Assembly (NCBI RefSeq): GCF_035621455.1
Contig: NZ_CP141822.1
Location: 1,364,001-1,428,000, forward strand
Direction of reading: 5' to 3'
Source: Vibrio natriegens NBRC 15636 = ATCC 14048 = DSM 759
Lineage (GTDB): Bacteria; Pseudomonadota; Gammaproteobacteria; Enterobacterales; Vibrionaceae
Length of the DNA stretch: 64,000 bases
A program made the position numbers and the translations under genes. This document shows, in pieces, positions 42,698 through 52,258 of the stretch. Under the pieces are notes generated by a model. It had not been told where the DNA came from. It saw nothing but the letters and a program-made list of their open reading frames with translations, and ran no database searches. The first letter of the stretch is position 1, and every line of letters begins with the position of its first letter.

Positions 42698-43468
42698 CTA
42701 ACTGGCCTTCATCGTTCTGACGAATGGTACGCCGTCGTTGTCATGATGAACATTCGCTTCCACTTGATAGATGTCTTTCACTAACTCTGTGGTTAAGACG
42801 TCTTTTGGCGAGCCTACGCTAACCAATTCCCCCTGTTTTATTACCAATAGATTATCGGCGTACTGCGCGGCGAGGTTGAGATCATGCAATACCATGATGC
42901 TCACGTAATTCTCGGCTCGGGTTTGAGTCACAAGGTGATCGAGCAAAACATGTTGGTGGTGAAGATCAAGCGCGCTGACGGGTTCATCAAGCAGCATAAT
43001 TTGTGGGTTACGCATGATGGCTTGCGCGAACAAGATCATTTGACGCTGACCACCACTTAAAGAGCTTACGTTCCGGTTCGCTAAATGCGCCATGCCAATA
43101 CTGTTTAGTATTTGTAAGCCTTCACCAAGTAATTTGTCATCGATGCGCAGGCTTAAACTGTCTAAACGTCCCATCAGTACAACCTCAAGAACGGTCAAAC
43201 TAACCTGTAAGCCGATGTCCTGTGGCATGTAACCAAACTTGGCTCGCCATGAGGAGAGGGACTTGCTATCTAGCTCGTCACCGTAATGAGAAATGGAACC
43301 ACTGGCCAGATTAACATCTCCAAAAATGGCTTTGAGTAGCGTACTTTTACCCGCGCCATTTGGACCAAGAACGGCGGTTACCTGACCCGGTTCCAATGTG
43401 AAATTGAAGTTCTTGGCAAGGGTAAGTGACTCAATCTGAATATTTACATTATTTGCTACCAGCATCAT
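42698..43468 (-). CDS. Iron/siderophore ABC transporter ATP-binding protein
   Basis: 256 residues of the FepC/FecE type. Walker A VLGPNGAGKSTLLKAIFG (about residues 33-50), signature SSLSGGQRQMILFAQA (about 134-149), Walker B IMLLDEPVSALDLHHQ (about 155-170), switch His in VLHDLNLAAQYADN. It energises uptake through the permease encoded just upstream; their stop and start share one base (TAATG). Fur-type control is likely through the divergent promoter region. Confidence 0.9.
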   Translation of the reverse strand: MMLVANNVNIQIESLTLAKNFNFTLEPGQVTAVLGPNGAGKSTLLKAIFGDVNLASGSISHYGDELDSKSLSSWRAKFGYMPQDIGLQVSLTVLEVVLMGRLDSLSLRIDDKLLGEGLQILNSIGMAHLANRNVSSLSGGQRQMILFAQAIMRNPQIMLLDEPVSALDLHHQHVLLDHLVTQTRAENYVSIMVLHDLNLAAQYADNLLVIKQGELVSVGSPKDVLTTELVKDIYQVEANVHHDNDGVPFVRTMKAS

Positions 43469-44520
43469 TAACCTCGCTTCGCCAAAATCAACCAGAAAAA
43501 GAAAGGTACGCCGATGATCGCCGTAACGATACCGATCGGGAATAGTGCCCCTGGAACGATGATCTTTGACAGTACTGAAGCGCCAGAAAGTAAGAACGCA
43601 CCAATCAAGAAGGAGAGTGGTAAGAAGAAGCGCTGATCTTCTCCCACCATAGATTTAGCCATGTTTGGCGCGACAATGCCTACGAATCCGATTATCCCAA
43701 CGAAACTGGTGACAGTAGCGGTGATGACCGCGACAATAAACAGCGTTTTCATGCGTAAGCGAGTGATGTTCACGCCGACGCTTTTCGCTCGCTCTTCACC
43801 CAGTCGTAGGGCGGTCAGCTTCCATGCGTCTTTAAGTAATAATATCCCGCCGACGAAGACAACTGCAGAGGTAATCGCGACTGTATTCCAGGTTGCTTTC
43901 GTTAAGCTACCAAACAGCCAAAACAGGATCTGCTGGCTAAGCTCTGGAGAGGAGACAAACTGCACCAGAGATAAGAGTGACTGGAATAAGAACAGTAGGG
44001 CAATACCCGCCAGAATGAGTTGTCCCGAGCTAATATGACGAGCTGATGCTAACGAGAATAGAAAACACGCTGAAAGCATACAGCATAAGAATGCTCCCAT
44101 CGGCACCGCGTAATAGCTGCTTAAACCGAAGGACCCCATATAAAGAGTAATCGCCGCGCCAAAACCAGCCGCTGCCGCCATACCCAAGGTGTACGGACTG
44201 GCCATTGTATTATTGAGTAAGGTTTGCATCTCTGCGCCGCCCATACCAAGCGCGCCGCCAACAACAATCGCCATTATCGCGATTGGCAGTCGCAACTCAG
44301 TCACAATGATCTGGGTGGATGGCGCAACCTGATAGGGCAAGCCGATGAACTCAAACAGAGAGTGGAGTACTTTGGTTGCATCCAGTAAAGAGGGGCCTGT
44401 CATGATATCAAGGATGAAGGTCGTCAGGATGAGTAAGCCAAAAGCTCCGATCACCAAGATTCGACGTTTTTCACTCTTACGTTGTTGCTGAATAAGTTGT
44501 TCTAAAACTGCAGATTGCAC
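43468..44520 (-). CDS. Iron/siderophore ABC transporter permease (FecCD family)
   Basis: 350 residues with about ten membrane segments; GTG start at 44520. FecCD signatures: ELRLPIAIMAIVVGGALGMG (about residues 72-91), YTLGMAAAAGFGAAIT (about 112-127), and GIIGFVGIVAPNMAK (about 273-287), the ATPase-contact loop. It forms the inner-membrane channel for a ferric-siderophore or haem-like substrate with the neighbouring ATPase and the divergent binding protein. Confidence 0.9.
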   Translation of the reverse strand: MQSAVLEQLIQQQRKSEKRRILVIGAFGLLILTTFILDIMTGPSLLDATKVLHSLFEFIGLPYQVAPSTQIIVTELRLPIAIMAIVVGGALGMGGAEMQTLLNNTMASPYTLGMAAAAGFGAAITLYMGSFGLSSYYAVPMGAFLCCMLSACFLFSLASARHISSGQLILAGIALLFLFQSLLSLVQFVSSPELSQQILFWLFGSLTKATWNTVAITSAVVFVGGILLLKDAWKLTALRLGEERAKSVGVNITRLRMKTLFIVAVITATVTSFVGIIGFVGIVAPNMAKSMVGEDQRFFLPLSFLIGAFLLSGASVLSKIIVPGALFPIGIVTAIIGVPFFFWLILAKRG

Positions 44521-44600
44521 GACTTACTACCTAATTATTATTTATTTTACGACCAGTAGAGGGGCCTACAGAGCTCGTGAGAAGGTGGCGATATTAGCAC

Positions 44601-44625
44601 TAATGATAGTTAGTTGCATTATCGT
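44601..44625. promoter_or_regulatory. Probable Fur box
   Basis: TAATGATAGTTAGTTGCATTATC contains the two halves ATGATA and CATTATC of the Fur consensus GATAATGATAATCATTATC, with imperfect spacing. It lies between the divergent permease and binding-protein genes, the expected place for iron control. Confidence 0.6.
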
Positions 44626-44701
44626 TAACAAAAGAATTAATATACGCCACGAGGGTGGAAGTGTCTCTGCCTGACTCATGGAATAAAAAGGAACCTTCTT
44701 G

Positions 44702-45784
44702 ATGTTGAAACACTTATTCGCACTTGCTGCTGTTTGCGTTAGCACGTTGTCTTTTGCCGAACAAACTACCGTTACAGATGTACTAGGGCGTGAAATTACG
44801 TTTGATTCGCCGGCGAAAAGAGTGGTAGTGGGATTCTACCCAGAAGATTACATGGCGATCGGTACCGAAGCGGCATATGACAACGTTGTAGGCATGTCAA
44901 AGTACATTTGGCAGGCACGTTCAGCAAGTTGGCAGGCGTATGTGGCGCATCGACCATCATTGGATAATATCCCTGAGATTGGCCGTGTCGATACCAATGC
45001 GTTTTCCGTTGAGAAGGTAATAAGCCTGAGCCCAGATGTGGTAATGCTTGCGGATTGGCAGTTCAAAGCACTGGAGTCAGACGTTGAGCGCATGAAGAGC
45101 GCAGGTATTGCCGTTATCGTGGTGGACTACAACGCTCAAACGGTAGAGCGTCATGTTCAGACGACTAAGCTGATTGGTGAAATCACCGGCCAGCAAGAGC
45201 GTGCAGAGACTATCGCGAATGAATACAAACAGAACGTTGAGATGATCAGCGATCGTTTAGCCAAAGCCAATCTGGATAAACCGAAAGTTTACACCGAATA
45301 CGGTGCGTCTGGTGTCAATGAGGTTGGCTACACATTCGGTAAAAACATGTGGGGCGCTATTGCGACAATGGCGGGTGGCGACAACATTTCTGCACCGTTT
45401 GTTGAATGGTGGGGCAAACTGAACCCAGAACAGATCATTGCAGCAAACCCTGACGTTATCGTAATGACTGGCTACGAGTCTGGCAGTGCGGATGATTCGA
45501 TGATCATGGGCGAAGGTGTTGACGAAGCATTGGCAAAAGAGCGATTAGCGGGCTTTAAAAATCGTATTGGTTGGTCTTCAATTTCTGCGGTGAAAAACAA
45601 CCGTATGTATGCAGCTTACCACGGTGCTTGCCGCACGATCATCGACGGCGCGTTGATCCAGTTTTATGCCAAAATCATGTACCCAGATGTGTTTAGTGAC
45701 TTAAACCCTGAAGCGGCTTACGACAACTTTTATCAGAAGTACCTGCCGATCAAACCAGCTGGCACTTTTATGACCGAGCTTTAA
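44702..45784 (+). CDS. Iron/siderophore ABC transporter substrate-binding protein
   Basis: 360 residues from ATG 44702, which follows AAAAGGAACC; a TTG one codon earlier is possible. Signal peptide about residues 1-20 (FALAAVCVSTLSFA). Family III binding-protein pattern: VTDVLGREITFDSPAKRVVV (about residues 24-43), LSPDVVMLADWQFKALESD in the middle and NPEQIIAANPDVIVMTG (about 240-256). It captures a ferric complex in the periplasm and delivers it to the divergent permease/ATPase. Substrate unknown. Confidence 0.9.
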   Translation: MLKHLFALAAVCVSTLSFAEQTTVTDVLGREITFDSPAKRVVVGFYPEDYMAIGTEAAYDNVVGMSKYIWQARSASWQAYVAHRPSLDNIPEIGRVDTNAFSVEKVISLSPDVVMLADWQFKALESDVERMKSAGIAVIVVDYNAQTVERHVQTTKLIGEITGQQERAETIANEYKQNVEMISDRLAKANLDKPKVYTEYGASGVNEVGYTFGKNMWGAIATMAGGDNISAPFVEWWGKLNPEQIIAANPDVIVMTGYESGSADDSMIMGEGVDEALAKERLAGFKNRIGWSSISAVKNNRMYAAYHGACRTIIDGALIQFYAKIMYPDVFSDLNPEAAYDNFYQKYLPIKPAGTFMTEL

Positions 45785-45803
45785 TCTAAAGCCTTAATAT
45801 TTA

Positions 45804-45845
45804 ATAAGCCGAAATGAGTCACTCTTGATTCACTTCGGCTTTTTA
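45804..45845. terminator. Terminator after the binding-protein gene
   Basis: AAGCCGAAATGAGTCA and TGATTCACTTCGGCTT form a long, slightly imperfect stem followed by TTTTATTT. Confidence 0.85.
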
Positions 45846-45931
45846 TTTCCCGCCATTCATTGACTACGCGCTATTCATTGACTAACAGTAGCTAGGCGAT
45901 TAAGTTTTTGAGTTAGCTTATTTTTTAAAAC

Positions 45932-46369
45932 TTAGCGGCTCTTGATTGAAATACCTGCCAGGTCAAAACGAGCCATTAACGGCTTTTCATGCCCCTGATA
46001 CCAGCTCGCCGGCATATTTGGCTTGAGCTTTGCGTGCTCTTGTTTACTCACCACCACATAGTGCAAAAACGTGTCTAATGTTTTCGCCATAGCGTCGAAA
46101 GACATTTCTCCATCTTTGTATAGCGTTTTAAGCAAACCAACGACTGCGTCTTCCGGAACCAGCGGGTCAATCACACTGTTTTTTCGAGCTTGAACTGAGC
46201 TTGATGCAGATAATTCATTACGCGCGGTTTCCCAACACGGCTTATTCGTTTTACTAACGAGGTTGTGTTTGTAGCAGTAAAAACTAAACAGGAAACGAGG
46301 GATGTTGTGCCAGCGTTCTGCCTGAACTTCCAGCCAAATGTGTTGAAGCTCGATATCAGCGTCGGTCAT
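45932..46369 (-). CDS. Conserved protein of unknown function
   Basis: 145 residues, cytoplasmic, mostly helical: HIWLEVQAERWHNIPRFLFS near the start and MSFDAMAKTLDTFLHYVV around the middle. No catalytic motif or domain that I recognise. Codon use looks like the core genome. It is transcribed leftward as a single gene. Confidence 0.7.
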   Translation of the reverse strand: MTDADIELQHIWLEVQAERWHNIPRFLFSFYCYKHNLVSKTNKPCWETARNELSASSSVQARKNSVIDPLVPEDAVVGLLKTLYKDGEMSFDAMAKTLDTFLHYVVVSKQEHAKLKPNMPASWYQGHEKPLMARFDLAGISIKSR

Positions 46370-46477
46370 AGAGTTTTACGAAGTTATCAAAAGTAGCGCA
46401 TTTTAGCGTGGGGCGATGGTATTCGTCCATAAAACGCCGCTTTTGAGCGATGTGAGTGTTTTGGATGCAGAATAAAA

Positions 46478-46506
46478 AAGGCTCTCGACGAAAGCGAGAG
46501 CCTTTG
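46478..46506 (-). terminator. Terminator after the M20 peptidase gene
   Basis: AAAGGCTCTCG and CGAGAGCCTTT pair around ACGAAAG; on the leftward strand it is followed by TTTTTTATT. Confidence 0.85.
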
Positions 46507-46551
46507 TATTCAACCAGTATCGCCAGTGAGAGGCGATATCTCTGTTTTCGA

Positions 46552-47658
46552 TTATTTCACCAGGTAGTGCTTGATGAACTGAGTGATTTTCACCATATCG
46601 TCAACGGCGATGTACTCTTCCGTGGTATGCACTTTTGCCATCCCAGTAGAAAGGTTAACGGTTGTCAGGCCTTTCTTGTTGAAGTTGTTCGCATCGCTAC
46701 CGCCACCCGTGCCTTTGGTAAACGCTTCGATGCCCATATCCGCGAATGCCGCTTTGATATCAGCAACGTGTGCATTGTCTTCTTCAATAACAAACGCATC
46801 GTATGCACGTTTAGATTCGATGTCGACTTCTGCACCGTGTTTTTCTGCAACAGACTCAAAGGTCGAGATCATGTGGTTGACTTGTGCTTCCAGTTTATCA
46901 CCATTTAGCGAGCGCGCTTCAGCGACAATTTTTAGCTCAGGCATAACAATGTTGGTCGCCTGACCACCGTTTACCATACCGATGTTAGCCGTCGTTTCTT
47001 CGTCGATACGAAGGAGTTTCATCTGATTAATTGCATCTGCCGCAACCATGATTGCGCTGATGCCTTCTTCTGGCGCAAGACCTGCGTGCGCCGGGCGGCC
47101 TTTGATTGTCGCAACGATCTTTTGCTGGCCCGGAGCCGCTGTCACGATCGTTCCAATTGGGCCACCTGTATCAAGTACGATTGCCTCTTTTGACGTTACA
47201 TGGGTCATGTCGAAGTACTCAGAGCCAAACAGACCACCTTCTTCATGCACAGTGAAAGCAAGTTCTAACGTTTTGTGCGCTAGATTTTCCGCTTGAATGC
47301 AACGTACAGCTTCCATAATTGCGGCGATACCGGATTTGTCGTCACCACCAAGGATTGTATTGCCTTTCGAGCGAATAATACCGTCTTCAATGATCGGTTC
47401 AATACCGATACCTGGCGTGACTGTATCCATGTGGCAACTCATCAGGATAGAGCCTTCTTTCTTGCCTTCCAAACGCGCATATACGTTGAAGCCATTTGAA
47501 ATATGTTCTGGAACAGGAAGCTTTTGAACGGTAAAGCCTAACTCGCCCAATTGTTCAGCCAGCGTTTCTGCAATTTGTTTTTCATTCATCGATTCGCTGT
47601 CAATGCGAACCAGTTGGCAGAAGTGGTCAACTAGACGTTCTTGATTGATTTGTGTCAT
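46552..47658 (-). CDS. M20 family metallopeptidase (PepT-like)
   Basis: 368 residues. Zinc-site features: MSCHMDTV (about residues 73-80), ILGGDDKSGIAAIMEA (about 101-116, bridging Asp), FTVHEEGGLFGS (about 134-145, catalytic Glu-Glu) and the C-terminal TKGTGGGSDANNF. A lid/dimerisation domain lies around residues 185-285 (GRPAHAGLAPEEG). It resembles the peptidase T-like group that trims di- and tripeptides. Preceded by AGACCTCCAAATG with GGAG-like sequence on its strand. Confidence 0.88.
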   Translation of the reverse strand: MTQINQERLVDHFCQLVRIDSESMNEKQIAETLAEQLGELGFTVQKLPVPEHISNGFNVYARLEGKKEGSILMSCHMDTVTPGIGIEPIIEDGIIRSKGNTILGGDDKSGIAAIMEAVRCIQAENLAHKTLELAFTVHEEGGLFGSEYFDMTHVTSKEAIVLDTGGPIGTIVTAAPGQQKIVATIKGRPAHAGLAPEEGISAIMVAADAINQMKLLRIDEETTANIGMVNGGQATNIVMPELKIVAEARSLNGDKLEAQVNHMISTFESVAEKHGAEVDIESKRAYDAFVIEEDNAHVADIKAAFADMGIEAFTKGTGGGSDANNFNKKGLTTVNLSTGMAKVHTTEEYIAVDDMVKITQFIKHYLVK

Positions 47659-48188
47659 TTGGAGGTCTCATCTTGTAGGGCGAGGGCGTAAACGGGGCAG
47701 TTAGAACACGTCCTCTAAACAGAGTCGTTGTTATTACATACTGGAGAGTGAGGGATACTGAGATGAATCAATAAAGTGGGGAGGCTGACACAATTATAAC
47801 CAGATATGCTGAGAAACTGATCGCATTGTCAGGCTATAAGAGAAAGGTCATGCAAGCTGAAGGCGCTGCTTTAATGTAAGTGAATGATTTGTTTAAAACA
47901 TCACCACACTGCCAATAAATATCACCACGGTAACAATCTGTTTACATTGGTCTGTGTGGTTGCAATTCCAGTTGAAGAGAATAAGTTATTGAAATTAATG
48001 TTTAATATTGTGAAATTTACGGGCGGATATTGCATAGATCTTGTGCGTAACAAATATTTTACATTTACACCTTCGAAACCTGAAAACAGAGATTTTGGTT
48101 GATGTATTCCAATTTTCTTCCGCCTGCGCCAAGTTAGAAAAATAGTTTAGAAACGCTGTAAACAAATTAATGACGCAAGGAGAAAGTC
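47659..48188. other. 530-bp intergenic region upstream of hpd
   Basis: Holds the divergent promoters of the M20 peptidase gene and the tyrosine-degradation operon. A TyrR-like box is at 48046-48063. A 72-codon open frame here (47884-48102) lacks a ribosome-binding site and any family resemblance, so I do not call it a gene. Confidence 0.5.
48046..48063. promoter_or_regulatory. TyrR-like box upstream of hpd
   Basis: CGTAAC-AAATAT-TTTACA fits the TyrR box TGTAAA-N6-TTTACA with two mismatches in the left half. It lies 126 bases upstream of the hpd start, suitable for aromatic amino acid response. Confidence 0.5.
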
Positions 48189-49262
48189 ATGGTGGACGCA
48201 TACAACCCATTAGGTACAGACGGATTTGAGTTTGTGGAATACACGGCTGCAGACAGTAAAGGCATCGAACAACTCAAAGCACTGTTTGTATCGTTAGGCT
48301 TCGCAGAGATTGCGAAGCACCGTTCGAAAGAAGCTTGGTTATATCGTCAGGGTGACATCAGTTTTATCGTCAATGCGCAGCCTCATAGTCAAGCTGAAGC
48401 GTTTGCGAAGGTACATGGCCCGTCAGTGTGTGGGATGGCATTTCGAGTAAAAGATGCCACGGCGGCGCTTGAGCACGCAATACAAAACGGCGGAACAGAA
48501 TACAAAACCGAAATCGGGCCGATGGAACTCAGCATTCCAGCCATTTATGGTATCGGCGAGAGCTTGCTCTATTTTGTTGACCGATACGGTAAGCAGAGTA
48601 TTTATGATGTCGACTTCCGTTTTTACGATGATGCGCAAGAGCGTCTGGCGAAATCTGATGTGGGTCTTTACGAGATCGATCACCTGACCCATAACGTTAA
48701 ACAGGGCAACATGGATGTGTGGTCTGGTTTTTATGAGCGCATCGGTAACTTCCGAGAAATTCGTTACTTCGACATTGAAGGTAAACTCACAGGCCTTGTC
48801 AGCCGTGCGATGACCGCACCTTGTGGCAAGATCCGAATTCCTATTAATGAGTCCTCTGACGATAAATCGCAAATCGAAGAGTTTATCCGTGAATACAATG
48901 GCGAAGGCATTCAGCATATCGCTCTGACAACGGATGACATCTACCAAACCGTTCAAACGTTACGCGACCGTGGTATGGACTTTATGCCAACACCAGATAC
49001 CTACTACGAGAAAGTTGACCAACGTGTTGAAGGTCATGGAGAAGACGTCAGTAAACTCCGTGAGCTGCAAATCCTTATTGATGGTGCACCAACGAAAGAC
49101 GGTATCTTGCTGCAAATCTTTACGCAAACCGTGATTGGCCCGGTGTTCTTCGAGATCATTCAGCGCAAAGGTAACGAAGGTTTTGGTGAAGGTAACTTCA
49201 AAGCGCTATTTGAATCGATTGAAGAAGACCAAATTCGCCGAGGAGTACTGAACGATGCATAA
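48189..49262 (+). CDS. hpd: 4-hydroxyphenylpyruvate dioxygenase
   Basis: A 357-residue VOC-fold iron(II) dioxygenase. It converts 4-hydroxyphenylpyruvate to homogentisate. Iron ligands: His165 in IDHLTHNVKQG, a second His in GIQHIALTTDD (about residue 240), and a Glu in GPVFFEIIQRKGNEGFGEGN (about 322). The N-terminal VOC repeat is degenerate, as usual. Preceded by CAAGGAGAAAG. Its stop overlaps the next start by 8 bases. First gene of a four-gene tyrosine catabolic operon; loss of the next step would give pyomelanin. Confidence 0.96.
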   Translation: MVDAYNPLGTDGFEFVEYTAADSKGIEQLKALFVSLGFAEIAKHRSKEAWLYRQGDISFIVNAQPHSQAEAFAKVHGPSVCGMAFRVKDATAALEHAIQNGGTEYKTEIGPMELSIPAIYGIGESLLYFVDRYGKQSIYDVDFRFYDDAQERLAKSDVGLYEIDHLTHNVKQGNMDVWSGFYERIGNFREIRYFDIEGKLTGLVSRAMTAPCGKIRIPINESSDDKSQIEEFIREYNGEGIQHIALTTDDIYQTVQTLRDRGMDFMPTPDTYYEKVDQRVEGHGEDVSKLRELQILIDGAPTKDGILLQIFTQTVIGPVFFEIIQRKGNEGFGEGNFKALFESIEEDQIRRGVLNDA

Positions 49263-50385
49263 ATGGATCACATTCCCTCATCGGGAGGGAGTGTGCTCAA
49301 AGCAAGCACATGCTGATTTCCCGGAAGAGGCAATTTATGAACGTGAAGCAGGTCGAAGTGGATTCTTTGGCCCTGCGGCACATTTTCATCATCAACACGC
49401 ACCAACAAGTTGGTCTGAGTGGGAAGGGGAGCTTCGCCCACGAGCGTTTGATTTCAATCTCGTAGAGAAAGCCAGCCACATAACGCCTTGGGCGGTGCCG
49501 CATTTACTGCATAACGCTAACTGCAAAATCCGTGTTTGGCGTATGGATGAAAAGATGGATTTTCTGGTAAGAAATGCGGACGGCGATGAGCTGCTGTTTA
49601 TCCACCAGGGGACTGCCGATCTTTACTGTGACTACGGGCACTTAAAGGTGAGCGAAGGGGATTATGTCATGATCCCGCGCTCAACGAGCTGGCGCTTAGA
49701 GCCAAGCGAGCCGATGTTTATTCTGATGATAGAAAACACCGATGCGGCTTATACCTTGCCAGAAAAGGGCATGGTGGGAAATCACGCTGTGTTTGATCCT
49801 GCCGTACTGGAAACACCGTCGATAAACGATGAGTTCCGAGCGCAATATTCTGAGAACCGCACACAGGTACAGGTGAAGCGTCACGATAAAGTGAGTGTTA
49901 TCACCTATCCGTTTAATCCTTTAGATGCAATTGGTTGGCATGGTGACTTAGCGGTAGTCAAAGTGAACTGGCGTGATATTCGTCCACTTATGTCGCACCG
50001 TTACCACTTACCACCGTCCGCGCATACTACATTTGTAGGAGCAGGATTTGTGGTGTGTACCTTTGTTCCTCGTCCGATTGAGAGTGATCCTGGCGCGCTT
50101 AAAGTACCGTTCTACCACAATAATGACGACTATGACGAAGTCTTGTTCTACCACGCAGGCGACTTCTTCAGCCGTGACAATATTGAAGCGGGCATGGTGA
50201 CATTCCACCCAGCTGGCTTTACGCACGGCCCTCACCCGAAAGCATTTAAAGCGGGTCAGGAATACAAGAAGAAGTTTACCGACGAAGTGGCGGTGATGAT
50301 AGATACGCGCCACGCGCTTCAGTTCTCGGATGAACTGGAAAAGGTAGAAAACAAAGAATACGTCTACAGCTGGCAAGAAAAATAA
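49255..50385 (+). CDS. hmgA: Homogentisate 1,2-dioxygenase
   Basis: A 376-residue cupin-type iron enzyme that opens the ring of homogentisate to maleylacetoacetate. Visible features: HFHHQHAPTSW (about residues 43-53), LFIHQGTADLYCDYGHLKV (about 113-131, cupin), and HPAGFTHGPHPKAF (about 319-332, iron ligands near HGPHP). It is shorter than the usual ~430 residues of enteric/human-type enzymes, but the active-site regions are present. Translationally coupled to hpd. Confidence 0.92.
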   Translation: MHKWITFPHREGVCSKQAHADFPEEAIYEREAGRSGFFGPAAHFHHQHAPTSWSEWEGELRPRAFDFNLVEKASHITPWAVPHLLHNANCKIRVWRMDEKMDFLVRNADGDELLFIHQGTADLYCDYGHLKVSEGDYVMIPRSTSWRLEPSEPMFILMIENTDAAYTLPEKGMVGNHAVFDPAVLETPSINDEFRAQYSENRTQVQVKRHDKVSVITYPFNPLDAIGWHGDLAVVKVNWRDIRPLMSHRYHLPPSAHTTFVGAGFVVCTFVPRPIESDPGALKVPFYHNNDDYDEVLFYHAGDFFSRDNIEAGMVTFHPAGFTHGPHPKAFKAGQEYKKKFTDEVAVMIDTRHALQFSDELEKVENKEYVYSWQEK

Positions 50386-50394
50386 GAGGCAAGG

Positions 50395-51432
50395 ATGAAA
50401 TTAGCAACCAAGAAAAATGGTACTCGTGATGGCCTGTTGATGGTCGTGAGTAAAGATCTAACTCGCTGCGTACCAGCGACAGAAGTGTTCCATCCAAGAA
50501 ATTTAGCGCCAACGATGCAAGTCGCGCTGGACAACTGGGAAGTAGTAGCGCCGCAACTAGAAGAATTGTACATCGCACTCAATAATGGCACCGTCGCAGG
50601 ATTCGAAGAGTTCGAAGCGCACTATTGTGAATCTCCTTTGCCACGAGCGTATCAGTGGGCAGATGGCAGCGCGTACGTAAATCACGTGGAGCTAGTTCGT
50701 AAAGCTCGTGGAGCAGAAATGCCTGAGAGCTTCTGGACAGATCCTTTGATGTATCAGGGTGGCTCAGATGCGTTTATCGGCCCTTGCGACAACATCGAAT
50801 TTGCCAGTGACGAGTGGGGTATCGATTTCGAAGGCGAAGTCGCGGTAGTGACGGGTGATGTGCCAATGGGCGCGAGTATCGCCGAGGCGCAAGAATCGAT
50901 CAGGCTCATCATGTTGGTTAACGACGTATCGCTACGCGGGTTGATTCCGGCAGAGTTGGCGAAAGGGTTTGGCTTCTTCCAGTCTAAGCCGTCATCCGCA
51001 TTTTCTCCTGTCGCGGTGACTCCAGATGAACTCGGTGATGCATGGTACGAAAACAAAGTGCATTTACCGCTGGTTTCGACCTACAACCACAAGCCATTTG
51101 GTTGCCCGAATGCAGGGGTGGACATGACATTCGACTTCGCGGATCTCATTGTCCATGCTACTAAAACGCGTCCGCTGTCCGCTGGAGCGATAATCGGCTC
51201 TGGTACCGTGTCTAACAAACAAGGCACTGAACATGGCACATCGATTGAAGAAGGTGGCGTCGGTTACTCTTGTATTGCTGAAGTGCGCATGATTGAAACC
51301 ATACGCGATGGTAAACCGTCGACGAACTTTATGTCGTTTGGTGATGCAATCAAACTTGAGATGTTTGATGCAGATGGCAACAATATCTTCGGTTCGATTG
51401 AACAACAAGTTAGTCAGTACTTGAAGCATTAA
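50395..51432 (+). CDS. Fumarylacetoacetate hydrolase family protein
   Basis: A 345-residue FAH-fold enzyme. Metal-binding parts: FIGPCDNIEFASDEWGIDFE (about residues 123-142, D/E ligands), VNDVSLRGLIPAELAKGFGF (about 179-198) and GSGTVSNKQGTEHGTSIEEG. It cleaves fumarylacetoacetate to fumarate and acetoacetate, the last step of tyrosine breakdown. It sits 9 bp after hmgA with AGGCAAGG before the ATG. The operon context makes this function nearly certain. Confidence 0.93.
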   Translation: MKLATKKNGTRDGLLMVVSKDLTRCVPATEVFHPRNLAPTMQVALDNWEVVAPQLEELYIALNNGTVAGFEEFEAHYCESPLPRAYQWADGSAYVNHVELVRKARGAEMPESFWTDPLMYQGGSDAFIGPCDNIEFASDEWGIDFEGEVAVVTGDVPMGASIAEAQESIRLIMLVNDVSLRGLIPAELAKGFGFFQSKPSSAFSPVAVTPDELGDAWYENKVHLPLVSTYNHKPFGCPNAGVDMTFDFADLIVHATKTRPLSAGAIIGSGTVSNKQGTEHGTSIEEGGVGYSCIAEVRMIETIRDGKPSTNFMSFGDAIKLEMFDADGNNIFGSIEQQVSQYLKH

Positions 51433-51446
51433 TGCAGGGAAAATGA

Positions 51447-52115
51447 ATGAGCGAACAGATCACGCTTTATGGATATTGGCGATCCTCCGCGGCTTATCGT
51501 GTGCGCATTTGTCTGAATCTTAAAGAGATCCAGTATGAATCAAAATCGGTGCACTTGGTGCGTGAGGGAGGAGAGCAACACAGCGAGGAGTATCACAAAC
51601 TGAATGCCTCTGAGCTGGTGCCGGTGCTGGTGGATGGTGAGCTTCGATTAAACCAGTCGCTGGCTATTATTCAGTATCTCGATGAAAATTATCCGGATGT
51701 TGCTGTCATTCCAAAGCGTTCGCCTTTACGATATCAAGCGCTTTCCATGGCACAGGATATTGCCATGGAGATTCACCCTTTGAATAATTTGCGCGTCTTG
51801 CAGTATTTGGAAGGGGAGTTGGCGTGTGATGCAGAGCGTAAAGTTGCCTGGATTCATCACTGGATTAACAAAGGGTTTTCTTCATTGGAGGAGAAACTTG
51901 CAGCCCATCGAAAAACGTATGGTGATTGTAAGTTCAGCCTGACCGATTCGCCGTCTATCGTTGATATTTGCTTGGTACCGCAAGTGTATAATGCGTTGCG
52001 CTTTGGTGTTGATTTGGCCACTTATCCGATAATCAACTCGATTGTTGAAGCCTGTTACCAACTTCCGGCTTTCATTGATGCAATGCCAGAGCATCAACCG
52101 GATGCCAACAGTTAG
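51447..52115 (+). CDS. maiA: Maleylacetoacetate isomerase
   Basis: A 222-residue zeta-class glutathione S-transferase. The catalytic SSAAYRVRICLNLK motif (about residues 11-24) and the glutathione site LNQSLAIIQYLDENYP (about 65-80) are clear, as is the C-terminal helical domain (SLTDSPSIVDICLVPQ). It isomerises maleylacetoacetate to fumarylacetoacetate. Last gene of the hpd operon, 14 bp after the hydrolase, followed by a hairpin at 52120. Confidence 0.94.
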   Translation: MSEQITLYGYWRSSAAYRVRICLNLKEIQYESKSVHLVREGGEQHSEEYHKLNASELVPVLVDGELRLNQSLAIIQYLDENYPDVAVIPKRSPLRYQALSMAQDIAMEIHPLNNLRVLQYLEGELACDAERKVAWIHHWINKGFSSLEEKLAAHRKTYGDCKFSLTDSPSIVDICLVPQVYNALRFGVDLATYPIINSIVEACYQLPAFIDAMPEHQPDANS

Positions 52116-52119
52116 ATCT

Positions 52120-52150
52120 TAGAGCTTAATAGAGGCCTCTGTTAAGCTCA
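52120..52150 (+). terminator. Hairpin after maiA
   Basis: GAGCTTAA and TTAAGCTC pair around a palindromic AGAGGCCTCT loop and are followed by ATTTCC. A moderate terminator at the end of the tyrosine operon. Confidence 0.6.
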
Positions 52151-52258
52151 TTTCCTACCTTGAATCTCACCATTATTGCAAAATTGAGCCCTTTTGTTGC
52201 TCTGGTTAACGTTTCGATTTAGGCTTGAGCAACTTGTTGTTTTCGGCTCGATTTCTCT

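Noticed and set aside
47884..48102. 72-codon frame upstream of hpd
   Set aside because: No ribosome-binding site, odd composition, and it contains the TyrR-like box; regulatory DNA is the better explanation.
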